Assembly (NCBI GenBank): GCA_964608265.1
Contig: CAZSNP010000007.1
Coordinates: 1 to 64,000 of the forward strand
From: JANWXR01 sp964608265
Lineage (GTDB): Bacteria; Chloroflexota; Anaerolineae; Anaerolineales; UBA6663
Direction of reading: 5' to 3'
DNA: 64,000 nucleotides
Both the position numbers and the translations under genes were made by a program. Shown in pieces: positions 26,566-33,790 of the stretch. The notes under the pieces are model-generated. The model saw nothing but the letters and a program-made list of their open reading frames with translations, had not been told where the DNA came from and searched no databases. Position 1 is the stretch's first letter, and every line of letters begins with the position of its first letter.

Positions 26566-27464
26566 CATTCCGGGAATTCGCGCGGCACGGGATGATAGTG
26601 GCCTTTGAACTCGGCTTTGTGCCGGCCCACGTCGAGCACGTAATCAATCACGATACCGGGGATATCCACGCCGGTGGTCGGCACGGTCGTGTGAAACTCC
26701 ATTGTGTGATTGACCTCGTTGATTAGGTAGCCTCGCTCGCCGTCCTCGAGCACGTCAATCGCCAGCACGCCGCCGCCCACCGCGTGCGCAGCGCGGATAC
26801 AAATGTCGTGCAGGTCGGGTGTCACCGGGCACACGCTGCCCTTGCCGCCACGCGCCGTGTTGGTGATCCAGTGCGCGGACGAGCGATAGATCGCGCAGAT
26901 CGTCTGCTCGCCGACGACAAAGGCGCGGATGTCGCGCCCCGGCTTGTGGATGTATTCCTGAATATAGAAGATGTTGTGCTGATAGTTGCCCAGCGCCTCG
27001 CGGTGTTCGAGCACGGCCTCGGCGGCGTCGCGGTCGTTGATCTTCGACACCATCCGCCCCCACGAGCCGATGACGGGTTTGAGCACCACCGGGTAGCCCA
27101 ATTCCTCCATCGCCTCGACCGCGCTCTCGGGCGTGAAGGCCACGCGGAGCCTGGGTTGCGGCACGCCGGCTTTGTGCAGCGCCGCCGAAGTCCATAACTT
27201 GTCGCCGCAGGTGTCGGCGACGGCGGCGGTGTTGACGGTGGGGATGCCCCAGGCGTTGAGCACCTTGCACGCATACAGCCCGCGCCCATAGCTGATGCTG
27301 CGCTCGAGCACGACATCATATTGTGACCACTGGCCCTGATCCTCGAGCGAGAACCTCGCCTCGCGGTCGTCGAGCCGATCGTAGTCAACGCCGCGCTTCT
27401 CGAGGGCCTCGAACAGCCACTTCTCTTCGACACGGACGCGGGAGTAAAGGACGCCGACTTTCAT
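26565..27464 (-). CDS. lysX: [LysW]-aminoadipate ligase (LysW: alpha-aminoadipate ligase)
   Basis: ATP-dependent isopeptide ligation of the alpha-amino group of aminoadipate to the C-terminal Glu of LysW. 299 aa ATP-grasp enzyme: VLYSRVRVEEKWLFEAL, DRLDDRE, VLERSISYGRG, YPVVLKPVIGSWGRMVSKI (ATP-binding Lys and loop), IQEYIHKPGRDIRAFVVG, LINEVNHTMEFHTTVPTTGVDIPG (metal ligands and substrate end, like Thermus LysX). The start MKVGVLY at 27464 is preferred over 27470. Preceded by lysW at 40 nt. An ArgX-like preference for glutamate cannot be excluded from sequence, but the neighbours are lysine genes. Confidence 0.92.
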   Translation of the reverse strand: MKVGVLYSRVRVEEKWLFEALEKRGVDYDRLDDREARFSLEDQGQWSQYDVVLERSISYGRGLYACKVLNAWGIPTVNTAAVADTCGDKLWTSAALHKAGVPQPRLRVAFTPESAVEAMEELGYPVVLKPVIGSWGRMVSKINDRDAAEAVLEHREALGNYQHNIFYIQEYIHKPGRDIRAFVVGEQTICAIYRSSAHWITNTARGGKGSVCPVTPDLHDICIRAAHAVGGGVLAIDVLEDGERGYLINEVNHTMEFHTTVPTTGVDIPGIVIDYVLDVGRHKAEFKGHYHPVPREFPE

Positions 27465-27504
27465 GATCAATTACCAATTACAAATAACTAATCGCGGTAA
27501 TTGG

Positions 27505-27687
27505 TTATTCGCCCCAATCTTCCGCCTCCTGCGGCGCGAGCGCCAGCGTGAGCGGCTGGACGGCGGTGACTTCGAGATCGACGCCGCACTCGGGGCAGAC
27601 GACGATTTCGCCCTGCATGACGTTGGTCAGGTTGAGCGTGCCCGCACATTCGGGGCAGACGGCGGCGGTGGTGGCGGTGGGCATCAT
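27505..27687 (-). CDS. lysW: LysW amino-group carrier protein
   Basis: Small acidic carrier that holds aminoadipate and its derivatives on the gamma-carboxyl of its C-terminal Glu. 60 aa. Zinc ribbon CPEC (11-14) and CPEC (31-34), globular acidic body, and the defining C-terminal EDWGE, ending at Glu60. ATG 27687 has AAGGAG 6 nt upstream. First gene of the lysine operon, directly downstream of the attenuator hairpin at 27713-27731. Confidence 0.96.
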   Translation of the reverse strand: MMPTATTAAVCPECAGTLNLTNVMQGEIVVCPECGVDLEVTAVQPLTLALAPQEAEDWGE

Positions 27688-27704
27688 GACGGTCTCCTTG
27701 TACA

Positions 27705-27735
27705 AAACGAAAGCCTCTCAAAGCGAGAGGCCTTC
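27705..27735 (-). terminator. attenuator terminator before lysW
   Basis: On the minus strand GCCTCTC (27725-27731) and GAGAGGC (27713-27719) form a stem that can extend to 10 bp with A-U and G-U pairs, with a 5-nt loop. TTTCGTTTTG follows immediately, before the lysW ribosome-binding site. The 5' arm overlaps the segment that can instead pair with 27793-27801. Confidence 0.82.
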
Positions 27736-27816
27736 CGGTTTACGAGTGGGGTGTGTTCAGGTTGAGCGTCAGCGTCCCAAGCGCAAATGTCCGAAGGCCT
27801 CGCAGGGCTTCTTCGG
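27727..27816 (-). promoter_or_regulatory. mutually exclusive anti-terminator/pause structures of the lysW leader
   Basis: Segment 1 CCGAAGAAG (27808-27816) is leader codons Pro14-Lys15-Lys16. Segment 2 GAGGCCTTCGG (27791-27801) can pair with segment 1 (CCGAAG:CTTCGG). It can alternatively form 9 perfect pairs with segment 3 GAAGGCCTC (27727-27735), which contains the terminator's 5' arm. A ribosome stalled at Lys15-Lys16 would cover segment 1 and favour 2:3, preventing termination. This is the classical attenuation layout. Confidence 0.8.
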
Positions 27817-27855
27817 CAGGCGACGGGCGCGCTTCAACTCAGTCAACAGGTTCAT
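27769..27855 (-). CDS. leader peptide of the lysine operon (Lys/Arg-rich)
   Basis: A 28-codon ORF with ATG at 27855 and TGA at 27769-27771. Residues 8-16 are KRARRLPKK, and Arg occurs again near the end: 3 Lys and 5 Arg in 28. The Lys-Lys pair lies exactly on segment 1 of the alternative hairpins, while the stop codon is beyond segment 2. Only 8 nt separate the ATG from the -10 element, so the transcript would begin almost at the start codon. No homology was sought; the call rests on codon content, position and pairing. Confidence 0.78.
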   Translation of the reverse strand: MNLLTELKRARRLPKKPCEAFGHLRLGR

Positions 27856-27863
27856 TGCCCGCC

Positions 27864-27869
27864 ATTATC
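27864..27869 (-). promoter_or_regulatory. -10 element of the lysW operon (extended)
   Basis: GATAAT on the minus strand, preceded by TGG, giving an extended -10 (TGnGATAAT). No good -35 is found at 16-18 nt. Transcription would start about 1-3 nt before the leader peptide ATG at 27855. Confidence 0.6.
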
Positions 27870-27921
27870 CCAGCCCAGTTCAAATCGTCATCATGTAATT
27901 TGCAAAGTATTTTGAAGTCAT

Positions 27922-28013
27922 GATTGGGCGTATTGATCAGCGGATTGGGATAGCGGGTGAGCGGATGTTAGTATCAGTCCTGACCATTATCCGCTAATCC
28001 GCTCACCCAATTC
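27922..28013. repeat. GAGCGGATTGGG-type inverted repeat downstream of argH
   Basis: Left side contains AGCGGATTGGGATAGCGG then GTGAGCGGAT; right side contains ATCCGCTAATCCGCTCACCC. Both arms share GGGTGAGCGGAT. The right arm runs into the argH stop codon (28003-28005), so it encodes the last residues of ArgH. Confidence 0.7.
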
Positions 28014-29364
28014 GCTGACGCAGCGCCTCGATCTGTCGCCGCACGCTCTCCGGGCCGGTGCCGCCGTCCGCGCTCCGCCGCTCCACCGCTGCGCGGAAAT
28101 CGAGGGCCGCGCTGACATCATCGTCGAACAACGGGCTGAAGCGTTGCAGGGCGGCCGTTTCCCAGCTTGCCTGTCCCTCCCCCATTTCCCTCACCACGCT
28201 CCCCACAACATGATGCGCCTCGCGAAACGGCAGGCCCTTGCGCACCAGATAGTCGGCGAGTTCGGTGGCGAGCATGGAGGCGTCGAGCGCGGCGCGCATG
28301 CGGCCGGTGTTCACCGTCATCGTCGCGACGCAACCCGCGAGCACGGGCAGGAGCACGTCGAGCGTGTCGAAGGCGGCGAAGACCGGCGGCTTGTCCTCCT
28401 GCAAATCCTTATCGTACGCCGAGGGCAAGCCTTTGAGCGTCGCCATCAATCCGGTCAACGACCCGAGCAGCGTGCCCGCTTTGCCGCGCGCCAGTTCGAG
28501 CATGTCGGGGTTCTTCTTCTGCGGCATCAGGCTCGAACCGGTCGAGTACGCCTCCGCCATCGTCACGAAGCCGAACTCGGCTGTTGAATACAGAATGAGC
28601 GCCTCGGCTAACCGGCTGAGGTGGGCGCCGAGCAGCGCGGCGTTGAAGACGAACTCGGCGGCGAAGTCGCGGTCGCCGATGGCATCGAGGCTGTTCTCGC
28701 TGGGCCGCGCAAAGCCGAGATCGGCGGCCAGCGCGGCGCGGTCGATGGGATACGCGGTGCCCGCCAGCGCTGCGCTGCCCAATGGGCAGACGTTCGCCCG
28801 CTCGCGCGACTGTGCGCAGCGGGCGACATCGCGCTCCAGCGCCCACGCGTGCCCCATCAGCCAGTGGCCAAAGGTGATGGGCTGGGCGCGTTGCAGATGG
28901 GTGTAGCCGGGCAGCAGAGTCTCGGCGTGCGCCTCGGCCTGCGCGAGCAGCGCGGCCTGCAGAGGGCGAACGCGCGCGATGACCTCCGTGGTCGCGGCCA
29001 TCACCCACAGCCGGAGATCAGTGGCGACCTGATCGTTGCGCGAGCGACCGGTGTGCAGCTTGCCACCGGCCGGCCCGATCAGCTCAGTCAGCCGCCGCTC
29101 GACGGCGGTGTGGATGTCCTCGTCGCCGGGCGCGAAGGCAAACGCGCCGGACTCGAACTCGGCGTGAACCTGGCCCAGCCCGAGAACGATTTGCTGAGTG
29201 TCGTCGGCTGAGAGCACGCCGGCGCGCCCAAGGGCGTTGGCCCACGCGATACTGCCGCGCACATCCTCGCGCCACAGGCGTTGATCGAACGGCAATGACG
29301 CATTGAGCCGATGGGCCAGCGCGTCAACGGACTCGGAGAATCTTCCGCCCCACATTTTTTTCAT
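28003..29364 (-). CDS. argH: argininosuccinate lyase
   Basis: Cleaves argininosuccinate to arginine and fumarate, the last step of arginine synthesis. 453 aa, fumarase/aspartase superfamily: MWGGRFSESVDAL N-terminus, GRSRNDQVATDLRLW, GYTHLQRAQPITFGHW, and signature GSSLMPQKKNPD with the catalytic Ser loop. Starts at MKKMWGGRF (29364); the second ATG (29355) has GAGAGG 10 nt upstream and is equally possible. It lies 67 nt after argG, the spacer being filled by a repeat. Confidence 0.94.
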   Translation of the reverse strand: MKKMWGGRFSESVDALAHRLNASLPFDQRLWREDVRGSIAWANALGRAGVLSADDTQQIVLGLGQVHAEFESGAFAFAPGDEDIHTAVERRLTELIGPAGGKLHTGRSRNDQVATDLRLWVMAATTEVIARVRPLQAALLAQAEAHAETLLPGYTHLQRAQPITFGHWLMGHAWALERDVARCAQSRERANVCPLGSAALAGTAYPIDRAALAADLGFARPSENSLDAIGDRDFAAEFVFNAALLGAHLSRLAEALILYSTAEFGFVTMAEAYSTGSSLMPQKKNPDMLELARGKAGTLLGSLTGLMATLKGLPSAYDKDLQEDKPPVFAAFDTLDVLLPVLAGCVATMTVNTGRMRAALDASMLATELADYLVRKGLPFREAHHVVGSVVREMGEGQASWETAALQRFSPLFDDDVSAALDFRAAVERRSADGGTGPESVRRQIEALRQRIG

Positions 29365-29379
29365 GCCTCTCACCCCGGA

Positions 29380-29431
29380 GTACACCTGGAGCACAGAGCT
29401 TTCTCTGTGCTCCGTGCTCTCTGTGATTCCA
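29380..29431. repeat. GGAGCACAGAG-type inverted repeat between argG and argH
   Basis: GGAGTACACCTGGAGCACAGAG is followed directly by CTCTGTGCTCCGTGCTCTCTGTG: tandem GGAGCACAGAG words facing their inverted copies around a short centre (CTTT). It ends immediately before the argG stop. Confidence 0.7.
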
Positions 29432-30703
29432 TCAGTCGCGCTTGAACTTCGAGTAATCCGGCTCGGCGTAGTGCGCGCCGGCCCTGCCATCCACGTTGAG
29501 CAGGGCCGTCACCTTCATCGGCAGTCCGAACAGGCGGATGAAGCCGGTCGCGTCGCTCTGATTGTAGACGTCCTCCTGCCCGAAGGTGGCAAAGTCTTCG
29601 CGGTACAGGCTGAACGCGCTCCTGCGCCCGGCGACGATGACGCTGCCCTTGTACAGTTTGAGCCGCACCACACCGTTGACGTCCAGTTGCGTTTGATCAA
29701 TGAAGGCTTGTAGCGCCACGCGCAGGGGGTGATACCACTGGCCGTAATACACCATCTCGGCGTAACGCGCGGCGATGAGTTCCTTGTAATGCAGCGTGTC
29801 GCGGTCGAGGCAGATGGATTCGAGCTCGCGGTGCGCGTCGAACAGGATGGTGCCGCCCGGGGTCTCGTACACGCCGCGGCTCTTCATCCCCACCAGCCGG
29901 TTCTCCACCAAATCCACGCGCCCGATCCCGTGCCGCCCGCCGATGGCGTTCAATTGCAGAATCAAATTCGCCGGGGATAGTCGTTGACCGTTGATCGCCA
30001 CCGGCGCGCCCTGCTCGAACTCGATCTCGACGTACTCCGGCGTATCGGGCGCCTTCTCGGGCGCCACCGTCAACTGGAACATGGCCTCGTCCGGTTCGGC
30101 CGCCGGGTTCTCCAGCCCGCCGCCCTCGTGCGAGAGGTGCCACAGGTTGCGGTCGCGCGAGTAGATGGATTTGAGGGTGGCGGTGACCGGCACGTTGTAT
30201 TCCTCGGCGAATTCGAGCGCATCCTCGCGTGAGCGAATCTTCCACGCCGGGTGCCGCCACGGGGCGATGATCTTGAGTTTCGGATTGAGCGCCGTGTACG
30301 TCAACTCGAAGCGGACCTGATCGTTGCCCTTGCCCGTGCAGCCGTGCGAGACCGCATCCGCGCCCTCGGCCTCGGCCACCTTCACCTGATGGGTGGCGAT
30401 GAGCGGCCGCGCAATCGAAGTGCCGAGCAGATAACGTCTCTCGTAGAGCGCGCTCGACTGCACCAGCTTGAAGAGATAGTCGCGCGCGAACTCCTCGCGC
30501 AAATCCTTCACCACGCACTTCACCGCGCCGGTGGCGACCGCCTTCTCGTTCAGGCCCGAGAGCTCCTCGCCCTGGCCGATGTCGGCGGCGAAGCAGATGA
30601 CCTGCGCGCCGGGATACTGGTGCTTGAGCCACGGCACGATGACCGAGGTGTCGAGGCCGCCCGAATACGCGAGGACGATTTTCTGGATGGATGAGTCGGA
30701 CAT
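29432..30703 (-). CDS. argG: argininosuccinate synthase
   Basis: ATP-dependent condensation of citrulline and aspartate. 423 aa. PP-loop motif AYSGGLDTSV (residues 12-21), SHGCTGKGNDQVRFE (substrate loop), YSRDRNLWHLSHEGG, GRHGIGRVDLVENRLVGMKSRGVYETPGG. First structural gene of the argG-argH unit, about 30 nt downstream of an attenuator hairpin. ATG 30703 matches the family. Confidence 0.96.
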   Translation of the reverse strand: MSDSSIQKIVLAYSGGLDTSVIVPWLKHQYPGAQVICFAADIGQGEELSGLNEKAVATGAVKCVVKDLREEFARDYLFKLVQSSALYERRYLLGTSIARPLIATHQVKVAEAEGADAVSHGCTGKGNDQVRFELTYTALNPKLKIIAPWRHPAWKIRSREDALEFAEEYNVPVTATLKSIYSRDRNLWHLSHEGGGLENPAAEPDEAMFQLTVAPEKAPDTPEYVEIEFEQGAPVAINGQRLSPANLILQLNAIGGRHGIGRVDLVENRLVGMKSRGVYETPGGTILFDAHRELESICLDRDTLHYKELIAARYAEMVYYGQWYHPLRVALQAFIDQTQLDVNGVVRLKLYKGSVIVAGRRSAFSLYREDFATFGQEDVYNQSDATGFIRLFGLPMKVTALLNVDGRAGAHYAEPDYSKFKRD

Positions 30704-30734
30704 AGCTTCTCCTGGATTTCAGTCAGTCATCAGA

Positions 30735-30763
30735 AACGAAAAGCCCTCCGATAGAGGAGGGCT
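30735..30763 (-). terminator. attenuator terminator before argG
   Basis: On the minus strand AGCCCTCC (30756-30763) pairs perfectly with GGAGGGCT (30742-30749) around a 6-nt loop, followed by TTTCGTTTC. It lies between the Arg-rich leader peptide and argG. The tail resembles that of the lysW attenuator (TTTCGTTTTG). Confidence 0.85.
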
Positions 30764-30848
30764 GGGTGCGAAAGCAACGCGACGCGGAAAGTGACTCAGG
30801 CCAAACGCAAGCAGCCGACCTCGGTGGGACGGATGGTACGGCGGCTAC
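30754..30848 (-). promoter_or_regulatory. mutually exclusive anti-terminator/pause structures of the argG leader
   Basis: Segment 1 GTAGCCG (30842-30848) lies in the Arg codon run. Segment 2 GAGGTCGGCTGC (30811-30822) can pair with segment 1 (7 bp including one G-U). It can also pair with segment 3 CAGCCCTCCTC (30754-30764): GGCTG:CAGCC plus GAGG:CCTC around a 2x2 internal loop. Segment 3 includes the terminator's 5' arm. Ribosome stalling at the Arg codons would cover segment 1, free segment 2 and block the terminator. Confidence 0.75.
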
Positions 30849-30870
30849 GACGGTGGGTTGCGGTCATCAT
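30796..30870 (-). CDS. leader peptide of the argG operon (Arg-rich)
   Basis: A 24-residue ORF, ATG 30870 to TGA 30796-30798, containing HRRSRRTIRP: Arg codons CGT CGT AGC CGC CGT with further Arg codons 14 and 22. The Arg cluster coincides with segment 1 of the alternative hairpins. The start codon is 10 nt from the -10 element, so the mRNA is nearly leaderless. This is the arginine counterpart of the Lys/Arg leader before lysW. Confidence 0.78.
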   Translation of the reverse strand: MMTATHRRSRRTIRPTEVGCLRLA

Positions 30871-30880
30871 GCGTGCTCGA

Positions 30881-30909
30881 ACTTTAGCCGGGCCGGGGCA
30901 ACGGGTCAA
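30881..30909 (-). promoter_or_regulatory. promoter of the argG leader
   Basis: Minus strand TTGACC (30904-30909), an exactly 17-nt spacer, then TAAAGT (30881-30886). The predicted transcription start falls within a few nt of the leader peptide ATG at 30870. Confidence 0.75.
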
Positions 30910-31065
30910 GAGATGATTCGGCCAAAATTTGGGCGGTGATTTTGTGCCGGGCCGGGCGCTGTCTCTGCCGGCCCGCGTCAGCTTGCTTGCAGCGGATTGG
31001 GCGGCGGCGGCCAGCGGCCTGCGGTAGAATGCACGTACTGACTGGTAGCTGCGATGGAGCCACCC

Positions 31066-31830
31066 ATGAGTGACGAAACCCCCAAACCCTCCGAATCCCT
31101 GCTTGACCGCGCCATGCGGCAGGCCAAAGAAGCGGCCGCGAGCGTCCCACCGGATAGCGGCGTGGGTCAGGCCGGACTGGTGGGCGCAGCGGGGGCCGCC
31201 GGTGTGGCCGGTGCGGTGAAGGATGCGACTTCGCCGGCGACGTATTCCTTTCACACCGCGCGCGCGCCGCAAGCCACGCTGAGAATGTTTGTGGATGCCC
31301 TCAACGCGCTCGGCGATCACGACACCCGCCCGCAATCGCATGTGCGTGGCGACCAGGCCAGCCTGCAATTTCAGCAACTGCTGCCGACCGGCAACTGGGT
31401 CACGGCGGTGACGATCACGTTGGCGCAAGCCTCCGAGGAAGTAAACATCGCCGCCAGCGCGCCCAGCCTGGCCTCGGTCGGCGGCGCGGCGGCGCAGGTC
31501 GGTGGCTCGGCGCTCGGGCCGTTGGGGCAGGTGCTGTCAGGCAACGTCCTCGGCGGCGTGGTCGAGGCGGCCAGGAGCGTGGGCCGCCTCACCGAGAGCG
31601 CAGAGAACTTCATCCTCAGCAACAAAATCCGCGAGACCATCGCCCGCATCGGCAACCAGCTCGACGATGAGTGGCAGGCGGTGCAAAACGAGAAGCGCGC
31701 GCGCGCCGATCAACACCTGATGATGGCGACGTGCAAGTTCTGTGGCACGCCGTTCGAGACGGCGGAAGAGACTCAGTGCCGCATCTGCGGCGCGCCGCGC
31801 GTACAAGGCAAACCCGTCACGAAGGAGTAA
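31066..31830 (+). CDS. unknown protein with C-terminal zinc ribbon
   Basis: 254 aa, not recognised. Hydrophilic N-terminus (SLLDRAMRQAKEAA), a Gly/Ala-rich stretch (GQAGLVGAAGAAGVAGAV), a central mixed alpha/beta domain (YSFHTARAPQATLRMFVDAL, with SHVRGDQASLQF), a second Gly-rich region (LASVGGAAAQVGGSALGPLGQV), a helix, and a C-terminal zinc ribbon CKFC...CRIC (CxxC-x12-CxxC). ATG 31066 has GGAG 6 nt upstream; the upstream in-frame ATG at 31054 is less likely. It is followed 5 nt later by the small acidic protein, with which it probably forms an operon. Confidence 0.7.
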   Translation: MSDETPKPSESLLDRAMRQAKEAAASVPPDSGVGQAGLVGAAGAAGVAGAVKDATSPATYSFHTARAPQATLRMFVDALNALGDHDTRPQSHVRGDQASLQFQQLLPTGNWVTAVTITLAQASEEVNIAASAPSLASVGGAAAQVGGSALGPLGQVLSGNVLGGVVEAARSVGRLTESAENFILSNKIRETIARIGNQLDDEWQAVQNEKRARADQHLMMATCKFCGTPFETAEETQCRICGAPRVQGKPVTKE

Positions 31831-31835
31831 CCCGC

Positions 31836-32147
31836 ATGGCCGCTCGAAAGATCATCCAAATCATGCCCGCGCCCGGCTGGGCAGCCCGCATCGCGGAGGG
31901 CAAGGACGAGTACGAAACCCCGCTCGTCGGGTGGGCGCTAGTGCAGGAGGGCAGCGGCACGGCCGTGGTCGGCCTCATCGCCGGCAAACAGGTCGAGATG
32001 TGCGACAGCGACCCCGGCTTTGCCGGTTACACGTATCTGGCCGATGCGATTGATGAGGCGTTGGAAGACCTGGCCGATGAATTGGAGGACATCGAATTCG
32101 ATGATGACGACGACTCCCCGCCACGACGCTCGGCGCGGTTGAATTGA
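31836..32147 (+). CDS. small acidic protein of unknown function
   Basis: 103 aa. An N-terminal part with aromatic and hydrophobic residues (IIQIMPAPGWAARIAEGKDEYETPLVGWALVQEG) and a strongly acidic C-terminal segment (ALEDLADELEDIEFDDDDDSP) with a short basic tail (RRSARLN). GAAGGAG 8 nt before ATG 31836. It is translated from the same message as the zinc-ribbon protein upstream. I do not recognise a family. Confidence 0.7.
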   Translation: MAARKIIQIMPAPGWAARIAEGKDEYETPLVGWALVQEGSGTAVVGLIAGKQVEMCDSDPGFAGYTYLADAIDEALEDLADELEDIEFDDDDDSPPRRSARLN

Positions 32148-32175
32148 GGTTCGCGGGACACCCGCCGCGCCGTAA

Positions 32176-33756
32176 CTATAGATGACGATACCGCCACTCC
32201 CCGCCCACCATCGTCCCCACCACCTGCGTGTCTTTGATCGCCATCGGATCGCAGGCAAAGATGTCGCGGTCGGTGACAACGAGATCGGCGAGCTTGCCCG
32301 GTGCGAGCGCGCCGATTTTGTTTTCCATGTAACCCGCGTACGCCGCGCCGAGCGTGTAGGCGCGCAGCGCCGCCTCCACGGTGAGCCGCTGCTCGCCGTA
32401 CCAACCCTCCGGCCCCGGTGAGCCGTCGGCGCGGCGGCGGGTGACGGCGGCGTGCAGGCCCTCGAACGGATTCGGTTTCTCAATCGGCGCATCGCTGCCG
32501 AAGGCCAGCGTCGCACCCGCCTCGAGTTGCGTCTGCCACGCATACGCGCCGATGTTGCGCGCGCCCCAATACTTCTCGGCCATCAGCATGTCGCTCGTGG
32601 CGTGGATCGGTTGCATCGACGCGATAACGCCGAGCTGGCCGAGACGGCTGAAGTCGGCCGGATGCAGGATTTGAACGTGCTCGTAGCGGTGGCGCAAGGG
32701 TCGCGCCGGCACCGCGCTCAGCCGGAGGCGCTCGTAGACGTTGAGCAGATCATGCCCGGCCTTGTCGCCGATGGCGTGGACGGTCATGGCGAGGCCGTGC
32801 GCGGCGGCCTTCGAAGCGTGCTCGTACAATTCCTCGGGATCAGTGACGACGAGGCCGTAGTTCTCCGGCTCGCCGAGGTATGGCTCGATCATATGCGCGG
32901 TGCGCGGGCCGAGCGCGCCATCCATGAACACCTTGACGTTACCGAGTCGAATCCAATCATCGCCGAAGCCCGAGCGCAGCCCGAGGCCGATGGCGTGGTC
33001 GAGATAGGCCACGCGAATGGTCTTGCACACCCGCAGCCCCAACTCGCCGCGCTCGCGCAGAATCTGCCACGCCGCCAGGCTGCGCTTGCCGTCGAAATCG
33101 TGCACGCCGGTGTTCCCATAGCGCCACAATGTCGCCTGCGCCGCCCGCATCGCCTCCGCCAGATCGGCCACAGCCGGCAGGGGGATGATGCTCTCGAGCA
33201 GCGTCATCGCCGTTTCGAGCAGGATGCCGGTGGGTTGCCCGCCCGCGTCGCGCCGGATTGCGCCGCCGTGCGGGTCGGGGGTGTCGGCGCTGATCCCGGC
33301 GAGCCTGAGCGCGGCGGTGTTCGCCCAGCCTGCGTGCGCCGATTTCGCGCTGAGGTACACGGGATGCTCCGGCGCAACCGCATCGAGATCGGCGGCTGAG
33401 GGGAATCCCGCCCAGCGCGTTTGGTTCCAGCCGTGGCCCCGAATCCACTGGCCGCGCGGCGTCGCCTGGGCGCGCTCGGCCACCCGGCGCAGGCATTCGT
33501 CGAGTGAATCGGTCTCGGCATCCACCCTCTGCAATCCAAGGGCGTACAGTTCCATGTGCATATGCGCGTCGATCAGGCCGGGCAACACGGTGCGGCCACC
33601 CAGGTCGAGCGCAGGCGCTCCGGGCAGGGCCGACTCGATCGCGGCGTTTGTGCCGGTTGCGATGATGACGCCATCGCGGATGGCGATGGCCTGCGCGTGC
33701 GGGCGCTGCGGGTCGAGGGTGTGGGCGTTGGCGTTGATGAGGCGAAGGTCGGGCAT
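32176..33756 (-). CDS. amidohydrolase family 3 (YtcJ-like metal-dependent hydrolase)
   Basis: 526 aa. Amidohydrolase superfamily: beta-sandwich N-terminus (LINANAHTLDPQRPHAQAIAIRDGVIIATG), PGLIDAHMHME (metal HxH), MDGALGPRTAHM, MTVHAIGDKA (metal His), RHRYEHVQILHP (His), FGSDAPIEKPNPFEGL (catalytic Asp), then ALAPGKLADLVVTDRD. The YtcJ group acts on amides or imides, with most substrates unknown. Cytoplasmic, no signal peptide. It faces the small acidic protein convergently. Confidence 0.85.
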   Translation of the reverse strand: MPDLRLINANAHTLDPQRPHAQAIAIRDGVIIATGTNAAIESALPGAPALDLGGRTVLPGLIDAHMHMELYALGLQRVDAETDSLDECLRRVAERAQATPRGQWIRGHGWNQTRWAGFPSAADLDAVAPEHPVYLSAKSAHAGWANTAALRLAGISADTPDPHGGAIRRDAGGQPTGILLETAMTLLESIIPLPAVADLAEAMRAAQATLWRYGNTGVHDFDGKRSLAAWQILRERGELGLRVCKTIRVAYLDHAIGLGLRSGFGDDWIRLGNVKVFMDGALGPRTAHMIEPYLGEPENYGLVVTDPEELYEHASKAAAHGLAMTVHAIGDKAGHDLLNVYERLRLSAVPARPLRHRYEHVQILHPADFSRLGQLGVIASMQPIHATSDMLMAEKYWGARNIGAYAWQTQLEAGATLAFGSDAPIEKPNPFEGLHAAVTRRRADGSPGPEGWYGEQRLTVEAALRAYTLGAAYAGYMENKIGALAPGKLADLVVTDRDIFACDPMAIKDTQVVGTMVGGEWRYRHL

Positions 33757-33790
33757 AGTGGCTTAGCAACGGTGTGCGAGTCGGTTGACC

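Noticed and set aside
26565..27464. ArgX (glutamate-specific) rather than LysX
   Set aside because: The ending NEVNHTMEF followed by TTGVDIPG resembles Thermus LysX, and the gene lies in a lysine operon. Specificity remains unproven.
27500..28000. A lysine riboswitch (L-box) upstream of lysW
   Set aside because: The leader is too short and lacks the conserved multi-stem L-box core. The leader ORF with alternative hairpins explains the region better.
30703..30900. A T-box leader controlling argG
   Set aside because: No T-box sequence (TGGNACCGCG) or specifier stem; the leader ORF and alternative stems fit attenuation by translation.
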